From the NCBI GenBank assembly GCA_002423895.1, contig DIOL01000013.1:1-19895 (forward strand): DNA of 19,895 nucleotides, read 5' to 3'. This document shows positions 1 to 7,488 of this stretch, one piece after another. Numbering within the stretch: position 1 is the first letter of the stretch; each line of letters begins with the position of its first letter. Source of the DNA: Bacteroidales bacterium UBA5515. GTDB taxonomy: Bacteria; Bacteroidota; Bacteroidia; Bacteroidales; P3. The notes below the pieces were generated by a model. The model ran no database searches. It had not been told where the DNA came from and saw only the letters and a list, made by a program, of their open reading frames with translations. Both the position numbers and the translations under genes were made by a program.

Positions 1-64
1 TTTACTGAGCGTTTTTGCGTTTATAAACAATGGCTTTTTTCTATATAGTTATTGACTATTTCTT

Positions 65-74
65 GTTTGCAAAC
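65..74. other. Left-edge intergenic region with small palindromes
   Basis: The first 256 bases hold no convincing gene on either strand. They are AT-rich with two perfect 10-nt palindromes, GTTTATAAAC at 19-28 and GTTTGCAAAC at 65-74, neither repeated nearby. The only assignable element in this gap is the promoter at 193-223. Confidence 0.4.
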
Positions 75-192
75 TTATTTAATATTTAATTTTGATGATT
101 GTATATTATTTGATGTTCTGTCTTCAATTCTACCTCCTTAAAATTATTTTAATATTCTATTGAACAAATAATACACCTTTTTAAAGGTTTGA

Positions 193-223
193 TTTGTTGG
201 GTGAAATAAAATACTTATCTTTG
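193..223 (+). promoter_or_regulatory. Bacteroidota-type promoter for the deiminase gene
   Basis: TTTG at 193-196 and TATCTTTG at 216-223 are separated by 19 nt. This matches the Bacteroidota sigma consensus (-33 TTTG, -7 TAnnTTTG). Transcription would start near 230, giving a leader of about 25 nt before the ATG at 257. The same spacing is seen at the tRNA promoter at the right edge, which supports the call. Confidence 0.75.
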
Positions 224-256
224 CCAATTCTTTAGAAAAAATTAATACAAACTTAT

Positions 257-2332
257 ATGAAAAAAAACTTATCTGTTTTAGTTATTGCATTTTTTGCTTT
301 AACTATAACTGCATTTTCTCAAACTGAAAATGACAAAATAGAAACTTTACGCAAGGCTACTTTGCAAGAAATTAAATCAGCTCCTAAGGATGCTTACAAA
401 GAATATTTTAAAAATATCCATGCAAGAACTCCTTTAAAAAAGAATTTAACTCTTGATATTACAACTAAGGCTACAAATGATAATAATTCAAAAGCACCTT
501 TGGAAGTTCCTTCAGATATGATTTATCCTGGAGAGTTTGATGAAGTTCAAGCAGTAATGATGACTTGGCCATATATCACAAGAACAGTTTCTGGGGATCA
601 AGACGCGTCACAATGGTTTGAAGGAAAAGGTATTGCTTATAATGGAAATACTTTGGTAGATGTTTATTCTGTTCCTTATTTAGGAAATGATGATTTTGCA
701 GATGTATTTAGAAAATTAGCTTATGGTATTCAACAATATTCTCAAGTATGGATTAATATTTGGAATGCGAGCGACTCAACTTTAATTTTGCAGGATATGA
801 CTCAAAAAGGAATGCCTCTTACAAATTATCGTTTCTTTATAAATAATGGTAATTCATTCTGGTATAGAGATTGTGGCCCTGTTGCTTTCTATTATGGAGA
901 AGAAGATCAAATAGGATTTATGGACTTTGAATATTATGGAGGAAGACCATTAGATGACTTGATAGCAAAGAGAATTGGAGAACAAGCAGGTTTCCCTGTA
1001 TATACAACAACTATTGAATATGAAGGAGGTAATATTTTGGTAGATGGTCTTGGTTCTTTATTTACTTCTTCTGCTGTTTATGCTCTTAATGCTGACAGAT
1101 ATGGATTATATTATTTAACTCCAACAAATCAATTGGGACAACAATCAAAAACTCCACTAAGCAAACAACAGGTTAATGATAGTTTGACACATTTAATGAA
1201 TTTGGACAGATGTGTTGTATTACCAGAACTTTTATATGATGGAGGAACAGGACATATTGACCTTTATGCTGATATGGTTGATGAAGCAACTTTTGTTTCA
1301 ACAAAACACCCTGAAGTAATGGCTAACCTTTCTGATCCAATTAAAGTTGAACAAAATATGGATTCAATAACAGGAATGTTCTCTTCAACTCCTTTTGGAC
1401 AAAAATACTATAATACTCGTATTCCTCTTCCAGCAAAAAATAATGGAGCATGGTACACTTCTCAACAAGAATATAATGGTTCATACACACGCTCATTCTC
1501 CAATCATACTTTTGTAAATGGAGCAATAATGCAACCAGTATTTTATAACTCAATCAGTGGAGATGTTGCAGGAAATACAGCTGCAATAGAAAAAATGAAA
1601 CAAACTTATCCTGGTTATGACTTTGTTGAAATTGATGTTAGAGAGTTTGATGGATTTGGAGGAGCAATACATTGTATTACTAAACAAGTTCCAGCAGAAA
1701 ACCCAGTTAGAATTTACCATTATCCAGTTCGTTGGTTAAACACAACTGAAAATCCTTCAAATGGAGTTTGGTTAACAGCTCTTGCTCAAAACAAAAGTGG
1801 AATTGAAAGCACTAAACTATATTATAGGACAAAAGGACAATCAGAATGGAATGAAATTAACATGAATGTTTATGATGGAAACATCTATGATGCAGTTCTT
1901 CCAATCAATCCAGCTTTAGAAGCAGATACAATTGAATATTATATTTCTGCAACTTCAAATAATGGAAAAACAATCAATAAACCTATTACAGCTCCAAAAG
2001 GATTTTATACTTTCGTTTATGGAACACAAGTTCAAAGCAATGGAGATTATATTGGAATTGATTGCATGGAAGACATTAAAACAATTGAATTAGGAGAGTT
2101 TTTCCCTAATCCTGCACAAAACTCAACAAAAATAGAAATTCCTCAAGGAGCAAAATCAGAAGTTCCAGTTAAGGTTATTAACTTAAAAGGACAAGTTTTA
2201 GCAACTTCAACAATCCATAAAGGACAAACTTCTTTTGAAATCAATACTTCTTCAATGAGAAGTGGTAATTATTGGGTTATTTTTGGAGAAAACACAAACG
2301 TTTCTATTAAGAAAATAGTTGTTGTAAAATAA
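257..2332 (+). CDS. Secreted peptidylarginine/agmatine deiminase-family enzyme with T9SS sorting domain
   Basis: A 691-residue guanidino-group-modifying enzyme of the agmatine deiminase / Porphyromonas peptidylarginine deiminase (PAD_porph) family, predicted to convert arginine-type guanidinium groups to citrulline-type ureas outside the cell. A signal peptide (about residues 1-21, ending AFSQ) is followed by a lead-in and the catalytic domain (about 85-490). Expected active-site residues are visible: D205 in the YRDCGP motif, H333 and D335 in GGTGHID, and nucleophile C473 in GGAIHC. A beta-rich Ig-like segment follows (about 500-600). The last 80 residues resemble a type A T9SS sorting domain, with FFPNPA near 618, a KVINLKGQ strand and a terminal IKKIVVVK strand. 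This order mirrors secreted PPAD of P. gingivalis rather than the short cytoplasmic agmatine deiminases. Whether the substrate is protein arginine or agmatine cannot be read from the sequence. The family call is firm and the substrate open. Confidence 0.88.
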   Translation: MKKNLSVLVIAFFALTITAFSQTENDKIETLRKATLQEIKSAPKDAYKEYFKNIHARTPLKKNLTLDITTKATNDNNSKAPLEVPSDMIYPGEFDEVQAVMMTWPYITRTVSGDQDASQWFEGKGIAYNGNTLVDVYSVPYLGNDDFADVFRKLAYGIQQYSQVWINIWNASDSTLILQDMTQKGMPLTNYRFFINNGNSFWYRDCGPVAFYYGEEDQIGFMDFEYYGGRPLDDLIAKRIGEQAGFPVYTTTIEYEGGNILVDGLGSLFTSSAVYALNADRYGLYYLTPTNQLGQQSKTPLSKQQVNDSLTHLMNLDRCVVLPELLYDGGTGHIDLYADMVDEATFVSTKHPEVMANLSDPIKVEQNMDSITGMFSSTPFGQKYYNTRIPLPAKNNGAWYTSQQEYNGSYTRSFSNHTFVNGAIMQPVFYNSISGDVAGNTAAIEKMKQTYPGYDFVEIDVREFDGFGGAIHCITKQVPAENPVRIYHYPVRWLNTTENPSNGVWLTALAQNKSGIESTKLYYRTKGQSEWNEINMNVYDGNIYDAVLPINPALEADTIEYYISATSNNGKTINKPITAPKGFYTFVYGTQVQSNGDYIGIDCMEDIKTIELGEFFPNPAQNSTKIEIPQGAKSEVPVKVINLKGQVLATSTIHKGQTSFEINTSSMRSGNYWVIFGENTNVSIKKIVVVK

Positions 2333-2373
2333 TAACAAGGAGTTAGCTTAATAAATAGAAAAATAAGAAGAAA

Positions 2374-2823
2374 ATGTTAAAGAATAAAAGAATAATAAAA
2401 GGATTAGAGATATCAGCATATCTAATTTTGACTTTTACAATTATTAGTATAGGATTAAATCCAAGTAGAGATAATATTTATTTCTACATATTAAGCTCTC
2501 TTTCACTTATCCTATCTTTTATATTGTCGCTTACTCAAGGTTTTTTCAAAAAATATTCTTCATCTGTTATTTCTTATGTAGCTCTTGTTTTAATAATAAT
2601 GATTGTTGAATTCTTTTCAAATGAATTTTCATATACCATTATTCTTTTGAACATAGTTGCTTCAACAGTATGTTTAACATTCTACAAGATTGAAAAAGAC
2701 AGAAAAGAAGTAGTTGAAGACTCACAAGAACAAAATCAAGACAATGCTCCGTATATAATTTCAAATCCATCCAATTTTGAAATTAATGAAAAGGATTTTG
2801 AAGTAAGTGAAAAGGAAGATTAA
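2374..2823 (+). CDS. Small four-helix membrane protein of unknown function
   Basis: A 149-residue protein I do not recognise. It has four closely packed hydrophobic segments (about residues 10-30, 35-57, 63-83 and 85-105) and a charged cytoplasm-like tail rich in Glu, Asp, Lys and Gln. It has no signal peptide cleavage site and no catalytic motif. It starts 41 nt after the deiminase stop, on the same strand with no visible promoter, and is followed by a strong terminator, so the two genes are probably cotranscribed. A functional link with the deiminase is possible only by inference. Codon use looks like that of its neighbours, and the Glu-rich soluble tail supports a real protein over a chance ORF. 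Confidence 0.7.
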   Translation: MLKNKRIIKGLEISAYLILTFTIISIGLNPSRDNIYFYILSSLSLILSFILSLTQGFFKKYSSSVISYVALVLIIMIVEFFSNEFSYTIILLNIVASTVCLTFYKIEKDRKEVVEDSQEQNQDNAPYIISNPSNFEINEKDFEVSEKED

Positions 2824-2844
2824 GTAACAAGATATCAAATTAAG

Positions 2845-2880
2845 GAAAGCCAACTCTAAATTTAGGGTTGGCTTTCTTAT
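2845..2880 (+). terminator. Rho-independent terminator after the membrane protein gene
   Basis: A near-perfect inverted repeat of AAAGCCAACTCTAAA (2846-2860) with TTTAGGGTTGGCTTT (2861-2875) contains one G-T pair. G2845-C2876 extends it, and a T-rich tail follows. It lies 22 nt after the stop at 2823 and ends the + strand unit. Confidence 0.85.
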
Positions 2881-2901
2881 TTAATACTATTAAGATTTGA
2901 G

Positions 2902-3006
2902 AAAATAAAACAAAGAATCAGAAAAATAAAACCTTGTTTCAGTAAAATAAAACGAAGAAAGAAAAAAATAAAACGAAGATTCAGTAAATTAAAATCAAGT
3001 AAAAAA
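2902..3006. repeat. Tandem array, five units of 21 bp (consensus starts AAAATAAAAC)
   Basis: Units start at 2902, 2923, 2944, 2965 and 2986, exactly 21 bp apart. The first ten bases are AAAATAAAAC in units 1-4 and AAATTAAAAT in unit 5. The second half varies around GAAGATTCAGT. Unlike the nearby ladder at 3030-3105, these units are direct, not palindromic. The array lies between convergent genes and codes for nothing visible. Confidence 0.8.
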
Positions 3007-3020
3007 ATAAGCTTGATTTT
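2991..3020. repeat. Inverted repeat, possible second terminator
   Basis: AAAATCAAG at 2991-2999 pairs perfectly with CTTGATTTT at 3012-3020 across a 12-nt A-rich loop. It overlaps the last unit of the 21-bp array. It could act as a back-up terminator for the + strand unit, but the following T tract is short. Confidence 0.4.
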
Positions 3021-3029
3021 TATAAAAAT

Positions 3030-3105
3030 ATATCAATCATATTTCAAAATATGTCCCTTATATTTTAAAATATATCAATGATATTTTTAATTATATCAAT
3101 GATAT
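3030..3105. repeat. Ladder of four 13-nt odd palindromes, 21-bp period (ATATCA-A-TGATAT)
   Basis: Units lie at 3030-3042, 3051-3063, 3072-3084 and 3093-3105, each exactly 21 bp from the last, with 8-nt spacers. Units 3 and 4 are perfect odd palindromes. Unit 1 has one half-site mismatch, and unit 2 is degenerate (9 of 13 matching) but in phase. The spacers have a T-then-A pattern. This is the first of the palindrome ladders in the window. Confidence 0.75.
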
Positions 3106-3137
3106 TTTCATGAGAAGTTTTATTGAAATTATATACT

Positions 3138-3170
3138 AAAAAAATAGGGATTAAGAAAAACTTAATCCCC
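3138..3170 (-). terminator. Terminator of the rubrerythrin/DUF2231 unit
   Basis: GGGATTAAG (3147-3155), loop 3156-3160 and CTTAATCCC (3161-3169) form a perfect 9-bp stem. Read on the - strand it is followed by TATTTTTTT, a classic intrinsic terminator located 34 nt past the rubrerythrin stop. Confidence 0.85.
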
Positions 3171-3203
3171 ATAGTCTTTGTTCTAAGATTGTTTTTAATT
3201 AAA

Positions 3204-3818
3204 TTAGAAAGTTTTGAATTTTGAAGCATCTGTTCCACAAATATTACATTTCTCTACAGAGCCTTTTTTGTATGTGTCGCCACAAACAGGACAAACTTCC
3301 CATGCTTTATTTACATTCAAGTCATTACCCTCTGAAGAAATTAAACTTATTGCTTCATTATAAAATTGAGAGTGTTTTGCTTCTACCTTAATTGCAAAAT
3401 CAAAAGAGTTTAATGCTTTCTTAGCTTTTTCTTGTTCTGCAATCTTTATAAATTCAGGATACATATTACTAACTTCGTAATCTTCTCCTTTCATTGCAGC
3501 TTGAAGGTTTTCTAATGTTGTAATTACATTAACACCTTCAATTATTGGACTAAAATCAACTCCAAGTTCTTTTAATACTTTCAAATGATTTGCTTTATGA
3601 ACAGCTTCAGCTTCAGAAGTTGCTTTAAACATTGCTGCAATATTAAACATTGAGTCAGCTTGTGCTTTTTGAGCAAATTTTGCATATTTTTCACTTGCAT
3701 TTGCTTCTCCAGTTGCAGCATTTTTAAGGTTTTCGATTGTTTTTTCAGGCTTGCTTGAGCATGAAACTAAAGCAAGAGCTACTGTTGCCAAAATGGCAAA
3801 TAATTTAATTTTTTTCAT
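3204..3818 (-). CDS. Exported lipoprotein rubrerythrin
   Basis: A 204-residue rubrerythrin, a diiron peroxidase that reduces hydrogen peroxide with electrons passed through a rubredoxin-type Fe site. The four-helix diiron domain carries the family ligands: Glu in ATGEANASEKY, an ExxH in EAEAVH, Glu in the PEFIKIAEQE helix, and a second ExxH in KVEAKH. The C-terminus has the rubredoxin-like pair CPVCG and CNICG. The N-terminus is not that of a cytoplasmic enzyme: a lipoprotein signal peptide has a lipobox L17-V18-S19-C20, so the enzyme should be lipid-anchored on the periplasmic side or beyond. It lies 38 nt downstream of the DUF2231 membrane protein gene on the same strand and ahead of a shared terminator, suggesting one transcript and perhaps electron transfer between the two. 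Confidence in the family is high; the electron-transfer link is inference. Confidence 0.92.
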   Translation of the reverse strand: MKKIKLFAILATVALALVSCSSKPEKTIENLKNAATGEANASEKYAKFAQKAQADSMFNIAAMFKATSEAEAVHKANHLKVLKELGVDFSPIIEGVNVITTLENLQAAMKGEDYEVSNMYPEFIKIAEQEKAKKALNSFDFAIKVEAKHSQFYNEAISLISSEGNDLNVNKAWEVCPVCGDTYKKGSVEKCNICGTDASKFKTF

Positions 3819-3856
3819 AGTAATTATTGTTTTGTTATTGTTTGGTTTTTATTCAA

Positions 3857-4291
3857 TTATCTGAACATAAATACAATTTCTCCTCCAAAATAGCCAGTTG
3901 TGCCAATTAAAACAGCACAAATAAGATATAAAACATATCCAATAACTCTTGCTTTTTTAGAGTGTTTGAAAACGTAGAAAGTGTATGAGATTGCAGAAAG
4001 GATACTTAAGGAGGCTGTAATAATAGCAATTGTAAGGTGGGTACAACGCAATTCTCCAAGCACTCCTTCCATGTCGCTTGTGAAAATAAATCCACTAAGA
4101 ACAGCAACAACTGCACTTAATGAACCAAGGATTAATAAATAGTAGGCTGTTTTTTGAATAGTGAAAGGTTCAATTGTAAATCCAGATTTACACTTACACT
4201 CCTTCTTTAAACCCAATTCAATTGTTGCAAACACAAACCCAGTTATAAGCAACGCAATTGGGAAATGAACAATTAGTGGATGTATGTCCAT
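3857..4291 (-). CDS. DUF2231 four-helix membrane protein
   Basis: A 144-residue inner-membrane protein with four predicted helices (about residues 8-28, 50-72, 82-106 and 116-138). The N-terminal pattern MDIHPLIVHFPIAL is the signature of DUF2231. Histidines H4, H9 and one in RCTHLTIA lie near membrane boundaries, which would fit haem binding, but this is unproven for the family. A cysteine-bearing charged loop (KKECKCKSG) lies between helices 1 and 2. It is the first gene of a two-gene unit with the lipoprotein rubrerythrin. A sensible but untested role is membrane redox partner of that peroxidase. Confidence 0.8.
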   Translation of the reverse strand: MDIHPLIVHFPIALLITGFVFATIELGLKKECKCKSGFTIEPFTIQKTAYYLLILGSLSAVVAVLSGFIFTSDMEGVLGELRCTHLTIAIITASLSILSAISYTFYVFKHSKKARVIGYVLYLICAVLIGTTGYFGGEIVFMFR

Positions 4292-4345
4292 AATTTTAAA
4301 ATTTTAAGGTTAATAAATTGTTTAAGAATGCTTTTTACATAGATG

Positions 4346-4353
4346 CAAATATA
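4346..4353 (-). promoter_or_regulatory. Probable -7 box for the DUF2231/rubrerythrin unit
   Basis: On the - strand TATATTTG reads from 4353 to 4346, matching the -7 element TAnnTTTG about 55 nt upstream of the DUF2231 start. No TTTG is visible at the -33 distance, so the promoter is supported by one box only. Confidence 0.45.
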
Positions 4354-4390
4354 TAATTTTTCTAATAAATATGGATTAATTGATTATTTT

Positions 4391-4915
4391 TTAGATTTCT
4401 TCCTTATCTATCCAAGAAGCATAGGTAGGATAAGCTTGAGAAATTCTTTTTACAGTCCCTTCCAAACGTTCAGGATCAATATCCTTAACTTTCTTTGCTG
4501 GAATTCCTGCATAAACACTTCCACTTTCAACATGAGTGTTTTCCAATAAAACAGCACCAGCAGCAACAATAGAATTACTTTCAATAATGCAACCATCCAT
4601 AACAATTGCTCCCATTCCAATCAAAACATTATCCTTAATAATGCATCCATGAACAATTGCATTATGAGCAATAGAAACATAGTTACCTATTGTTGTTGGA
4701 TGAGTTTGATAAGTACAATGAATACAAGCTCCATCCTGAACATTAACATAATTTCCCATTTTAATATAATGAACATCCCCTCTAACAACACTGTTAAACC
4801 AAAAAGAACAATTATCTCCTGTCTCAACTTCTCCAATTATTGTTGCGTTTTCTGCAAAAAAGCAATCATTACCAAATTGAGGTTTCTTCCCTTTAACTGA
4901 CTTTATTAATGCCAT
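4391..4915 (-). CDS. Gamma-class carbonic anhydrase family protein
   Basis: A 174-residue left-handed beta-helix protein built of hexapeptide repeats, of the YrdA/PaaY/Cam group. The fold binds one metal between subunits of a trimer. The three zinc-ligand histidines are present as H66 (GACIHC), H84 and H89 (SIAHNAIVHG), and the 5-residue spacing of the last pair matches archaeal Cam. The VRGDVHYIKMG segment is also typical. The long acidic loop with the proton-shuttle Glu of Cam is absent, as in most bacterial homologues, so bicarbonate/CO2 activity is likely but not certain, and some relatives act on other substrates. The gene follows manA by 64 nt on the same strand and may be cotranscribed with it. 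Confidence 0.88.
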   Translation of the reverse strand: MALIKSVKGKKPQFGNDCFFAENATIIGEVETGDNCSFWFNSVVRGDVHYIKMGNYVNVQDGACIHCTYQTHPTTIGNYVSIAHNAIVHGCIIKDNVLIGMGAIVMDGCIIESNSIVAAGAVLLENTHVESGSVYAGIPAKKVKDIDPERLEGTVKRISQAYPTYASWIDKEEI

Positions 4916-4945
4916 AATATTTCAACTTTTTTATTTTTAAATAAA

Positions 4946-4980
4946 CACTTTTCACTATTCACTTTTAGCTTTTCACTTTT
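4946..4980. repeat. Three-copy 14-bp direct repeat between manA and the carbonic anhydrase gene
   Basis: CACTTTT occurs at 4946-4952, 4960-4966 and 4974-4980, exactly 14 bp apart, with different 7-nt fillers. The last copy touches the manA stop codon. It is short and AT-rich, so it may be slippage, but it is another phased intergenic repeat. Confidence 0.5.
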
Positions 4981-5966
4981 TATTTAATGTATGTCTCTAA
5001 AATACTAACCAATCCTTTTGGTTGAATTATTGTTTCTTCTGCAATTGCAGGAATAAGAAGAGCCTGCCCTTTTTGCAAAGGAATTTGATGACCAAGAGAA
5101 TGAATAACTCCAGTTCCCTCAATACATAAATAAACAACAAAACTGTCAAGCATTGAATAATCCTTTTTGATATTATCCGTAACGTGAATAACATTTGTTG
5201 TAAAGAAAGGAGTAGAAACTAATTCTGAAGTTTTGTTTAAAATATAGTCATATTTACTTTTTGCACTAAGTCCAACAGATTTAAAATCCAAAGCCTCCAA
5301 TGCCTCTTCAATATGAAGTTTTCTTTCCTTGCCATTATCATCTTTTCTGTCCCAATCGTAAACCCTGTAAGTTGCGTCAGAACTTTGTTGAATTTCTGCC
5401 AAAAGAACTCCAGAGCCAATGGCATGAATTCTTCCAGAAGGAATAAAAAACAAATCACCTTTTTCTGTTTTTTCAGCATTTAGAAGATTAGAAATATTTT
5501 TATTTCTTAATCCATTAATTACTTCTGCTTTTGTAACATCCTTATTAAATCCACTAATAATTTCTGAATCCTTATCAGCTTGAAGAATATACCACATTTC
5601 AGTCTTTCCATTATTCATCCCTTTACTTTGTGCTAATTTGTCATCAGGATGAACTTGAACAGAGAGTTTTTCTTTGGCATCAATAATTTTGAAAAGCAAA
5701 GGGAAGTTTTCTCCAAATTCTTCATAACATTTTTCTCCAACAAGCTCATCGGCATACATTTCAATAACTTCTTTTAAAGTACATTCAGCCAAATAACCAT
5801 TCTCAACCAAAGTTTCATCATCTTCAATTGCAGACAAAGCCCAAAGCTCTCCACAACGTTCTAAAGGGGAATAGTCAATACCAATAATATCTTTAATTTT
5901 ATTTCCTCCCCATATTTTATCCTTAAACAAAGGCATAAATCTTAAGGGATATAATGATTGTTCCAT
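4980..5966 (-). CDS. manA: Mannose-6-phosphate isomerase, class I
   Basis: A 328-residue zinc-dependent cupin enzyme that interconverts mannose-6-phosphate and fructose-6-phosphate, feeding GDP-mannose and glycan synthesis or mannose catabolism. Zinc ligands are visible: Q104 and H106 in SVQVHPDD, E123 in KTEMWY, and H181 in GRIHAIGSG. R201, just after SSDATY, is the likely catalytic arginine. The length and motif pattern fit the short Bacillus/Bacteroidota form (about 310-330 residues), not the 390-residue enterobacterial form. It starts 67 nt from the divergent TonB_C cluster. A - strand -7 box (TACTTTTG read from 5993 to 5986) lies just upstream and overlaps the + strand promoter. Confidence 0.92.
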   Translation of the reverse strand: MEQSLYPLRFMPLFKDKIWGGNKIKDIIGIDYSPLERCGELWALSAIEDDETLVENGYLAECTLKEVIEMYADELVGEKCYEEFGENFPLLFKIIDAKEKLSVQVHPDDKLAQSKGMNNGKTEMWYILQADKDSEIISGFNKDVTKAEVINGLRNKNISNLLNAEKTEKGDLFFIPSGRIHAIGSGVLLAEIQQSSDATYRVYDWDRKDDNGKERKLHIEEALEALDFKSVGLSAKSKYDYILNKTSELVSTPFFTTNVIHVTDNIKKDYSMLDSFVVYLCIEGTGVIHSLGHQIPLQKGQALLIPAIAEETIIQPKGLVSILETYIK

Positions 5967-5981
5967 AGTAAAATAAATGTT

Positions 5982-6014
5982 TTTGCAAAAGTAATGTATT
6001 TTTTATTACCTTTG
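5982..6014 (+). promoter_or_regulatory. Promoter of the TonB_C gene cluster, overlapping the manA promoter
   Basis: TTTG at 5982-5985 and TACCTTTG at 6007-6014, 21 nt apart, match the Bacteroidota consensus. The + strand -33 box touches a - strand -7 box (5986-5993) pointing at manA, so two divergent promoters share about 30 bp. Confidence 0.65.
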
Positions 6015-6033
6015 CCCTATTAATAACTCTATT

Positions 6034-6447
6034 ATGAAAGGATTATTTAAACCAATTTCTTTTTTTACTACACTTGTATTGCTATTTACATTTGCAGTAA
6101 ATGTAAATGCTCAAGTAGAAGTTTTTGATGATAATGAACCAATTTTCGTTGTTGCTGAAGAATCTCCAGAATTTCCTGGTGGAGATACAGCTTTATATAA
6201 TTTTATTGAAGAAAACTTAAGGTATCCTAATACTGAAGCTGATTTTCAAGGTAAGATTATTCTTTCTTTTATAGTAGAAAAAGATGGTTCGTTGTCAAAT
6301 GTAAAACTTATTAGAGGACTTTATAAACCTTTTGATGAAGAAGCAATAAGAGTAGTGAAATTGATGCCAAAATGGAAACCTGCAAAACAAAGAGGCAAAA
6401 CAGTAAGATTTCAAAATGTATTACCAATCAAGTTTCAAATTAAATAA
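6034..6447 (+). CDS. Secreted TonB C-terminal-domain protein, paralogue 1
   Basis: A 137-residue protein with a cleavable-type signal peptide (about residues 1-27, ending VNVNAQ) followed almost directly by a TonB_C domain. That domain in energy transducers contacts the TonB box of outer-membrane receptors. Domain marks are EFPGG, the ENLRYP segment, GKIILSFIVEKDGSL, a GLYKPFDEEAIRVVK helix, MPKWKPAKQRGK and a final LPIKFQI strand. There is no retained membrane anchor and no proline-rich spacer, so it cannot link to ExbB/ExbD as classic TonB does. It is first of four tandem paralogues, 11 nt ahead of the second. It differs from paralogues 2 and 3 by the missing DIGxGC stretch. Function is unknown beyond domain similarity. 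Confidence 0.85.
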   Translation: MKGLFKPISFFTTLVLLFTFAVNVNAQVEVFDDNEPIFVVAEESPEFPGGDTALYNFIEENLRYPNTEADFQGKIILSFIVEKDGSLSNVKLIRGLYKPFDEEAIRVVKLMPKWKPAKQRGKTVRFQNVLPIKFQIK

Positions 6448-6458
6448 AAACAATCATT

Positions 6459-6929
6459 ATGACCAAGTTATATAAATCATTATCATTATTCTCACTCCTT
6501 ATTATGTTATGTGCATTTTCAATAAATGTTAATGCCCAAGAAATAAAAACTGAAGTTATAGAAGTGTTAAGCGAAATAGATGATGGGGTTGATGATACTT
6601 TACTAGTTTTTTCAGTTGTTGAAGATGAAGCTGAGTTCCCTGGAGGAATTGAAGCTTTGGGAAAATTTCTTGCAAGTAATATAAAATATCCACAAGGAGC
6701 TAAAGAGGAGAAAATTACAGGAAAAGTCATTATAACATTTGTTGTCGAAAAAGATGGCTCAATTAACGAAATAAAAATTTTAAGAGATATTGGTTATGGA
6801 TGTGCAGAAGAAGCGAAAAGAGTTGTTAAGTTAATGCCAAAATGGAAACCAGCAAAACAGAGAGGTAAAGCTGTAAGGCAGCAGTTTGTTCTCCCAGTTA
6901 GTTTTAACCTCTCTACAGATGAAGAATAA
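6459..6929 (+). CDS. Secreted TonB C-terminal-domain protein, paralogue 2
   Basis: A 156-residue paralogue of the gene before it, with signal peptide (ending NVNAQ, about residue 27) and a longer acidic linker (about 28-50) before the TonB_C domain. The domain shows EFPGGIEALGKFL, GKVIITFVVEKDGSI, RDIGYGCAEEAKRVVK and MPKWKPAKQRGK, and ends in LPVSFNL. The GYGC cysteine is shared with paralogue 3 only. It sits 11 nt after paralogue 1 and 17 nt before paralogue 3, so these three should be cotranscribed. The near-identical MPKWKPAKQ blocks point to recent tandem duplication. Confidence 0.85.
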   Translation: MTKLYKSLSLFSLLIMLCAFSINVNAQEIKTEVIEVLSEIDDGVDDTLLVFSVVEDEAEFPGGIEALGKFLASNIKYPQGAKEEKITGKVIITFVVEKDGSINEIKILRDIGYGCAEEAKRVVKLMPKWKPAKQRGKAVRQQFVLPVSFNLSTDEE

Positions 6930-6946
6930 TATTTATACATTATATT

Positions 6947-7372
6947 ATGAACAAATTATTAAAACCTTTATCATTATTTGCAGCACTTATAATGGTATTT
7001 GCATTTTCATTAAATGTTAATGCACAAGTAGATAAATCAGATAATTCTGATGTTGTTTTTACAGTTGTTGAAAACGAAGCTGAATTTCCTGGAGGATTAG
7101 AGGCAATGAACAGGTTTTTGGCTGAAAATATTAAATACCCAACTTTAGCTAAACAAAAAAACATTGAAGGAAAAGTAATTATTTCTTTTATTGTTGAGAA
7201 AAATGGCACATTAACCGATATTAGAACAATTAAAGATATTGGTGAAGGTTGCGGAGATGAAGGAGTAAGAATTGTGAAACTTATGCCAAAATGGAAGCCA
7301 GCAAAACAAAAAGGTCAGCCAGTAAGACAGCAGTTTCTACTACCAATTTCTTTTGTTCTGACAAATAAATAA
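6947..7372 (+). CDS. Secreted TonB C-terminal-domain protein, paralogue 3
   Basis: A 141-residue paralogue with a signal peptide very like that of paralogue 2 (KPLSLF..., ending NVNAQ) and the same TonB_C landmarks: EFPGGLEAMNRFL, GKVIISFIVEKNGTL, KDIGEGCGDEGVRIVK, MPKWKPAKQKGQ and LPISFVL. It is closest to paralogue 2, so these two look like the youngest duplication. It has no membrane anchor after cleavage. No clear terminator follows, and 116 nt separate it from the fourth copy. Confidence 0.85.
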   Translation: MNKLLKPLSLFAALIMVFAFSLNVNAQVDKSDNSDVVFTVVENEAEFPGGLEAMNRFLAENIKYPTLAKQKNIEGKVIISFIVEKNGTLTDIRTIKDIGEGCGDEGVRIVKLMPKWKPAKQKGQPVRQQFLLPISFVLTNK

Positions 7373-7488
7373 TTTTTTTCACTTACTTTTTTGAAGTTTT
7401 AGTTGTTTATAATAACGTAAAGCGACAAAATCGTATAAAAGAGAATTGAATACATAATAGTTAATAATCAAATAATACAATTTATATT

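Noticed and set aside
132..141. AGGAGGT on the - strand as a strong ribosome binding site
   Set aside because: Only a short TTG-initiated frame of about 13 codons follows, with no recognisable peptide, and Bacteroidota rarely use such sites.
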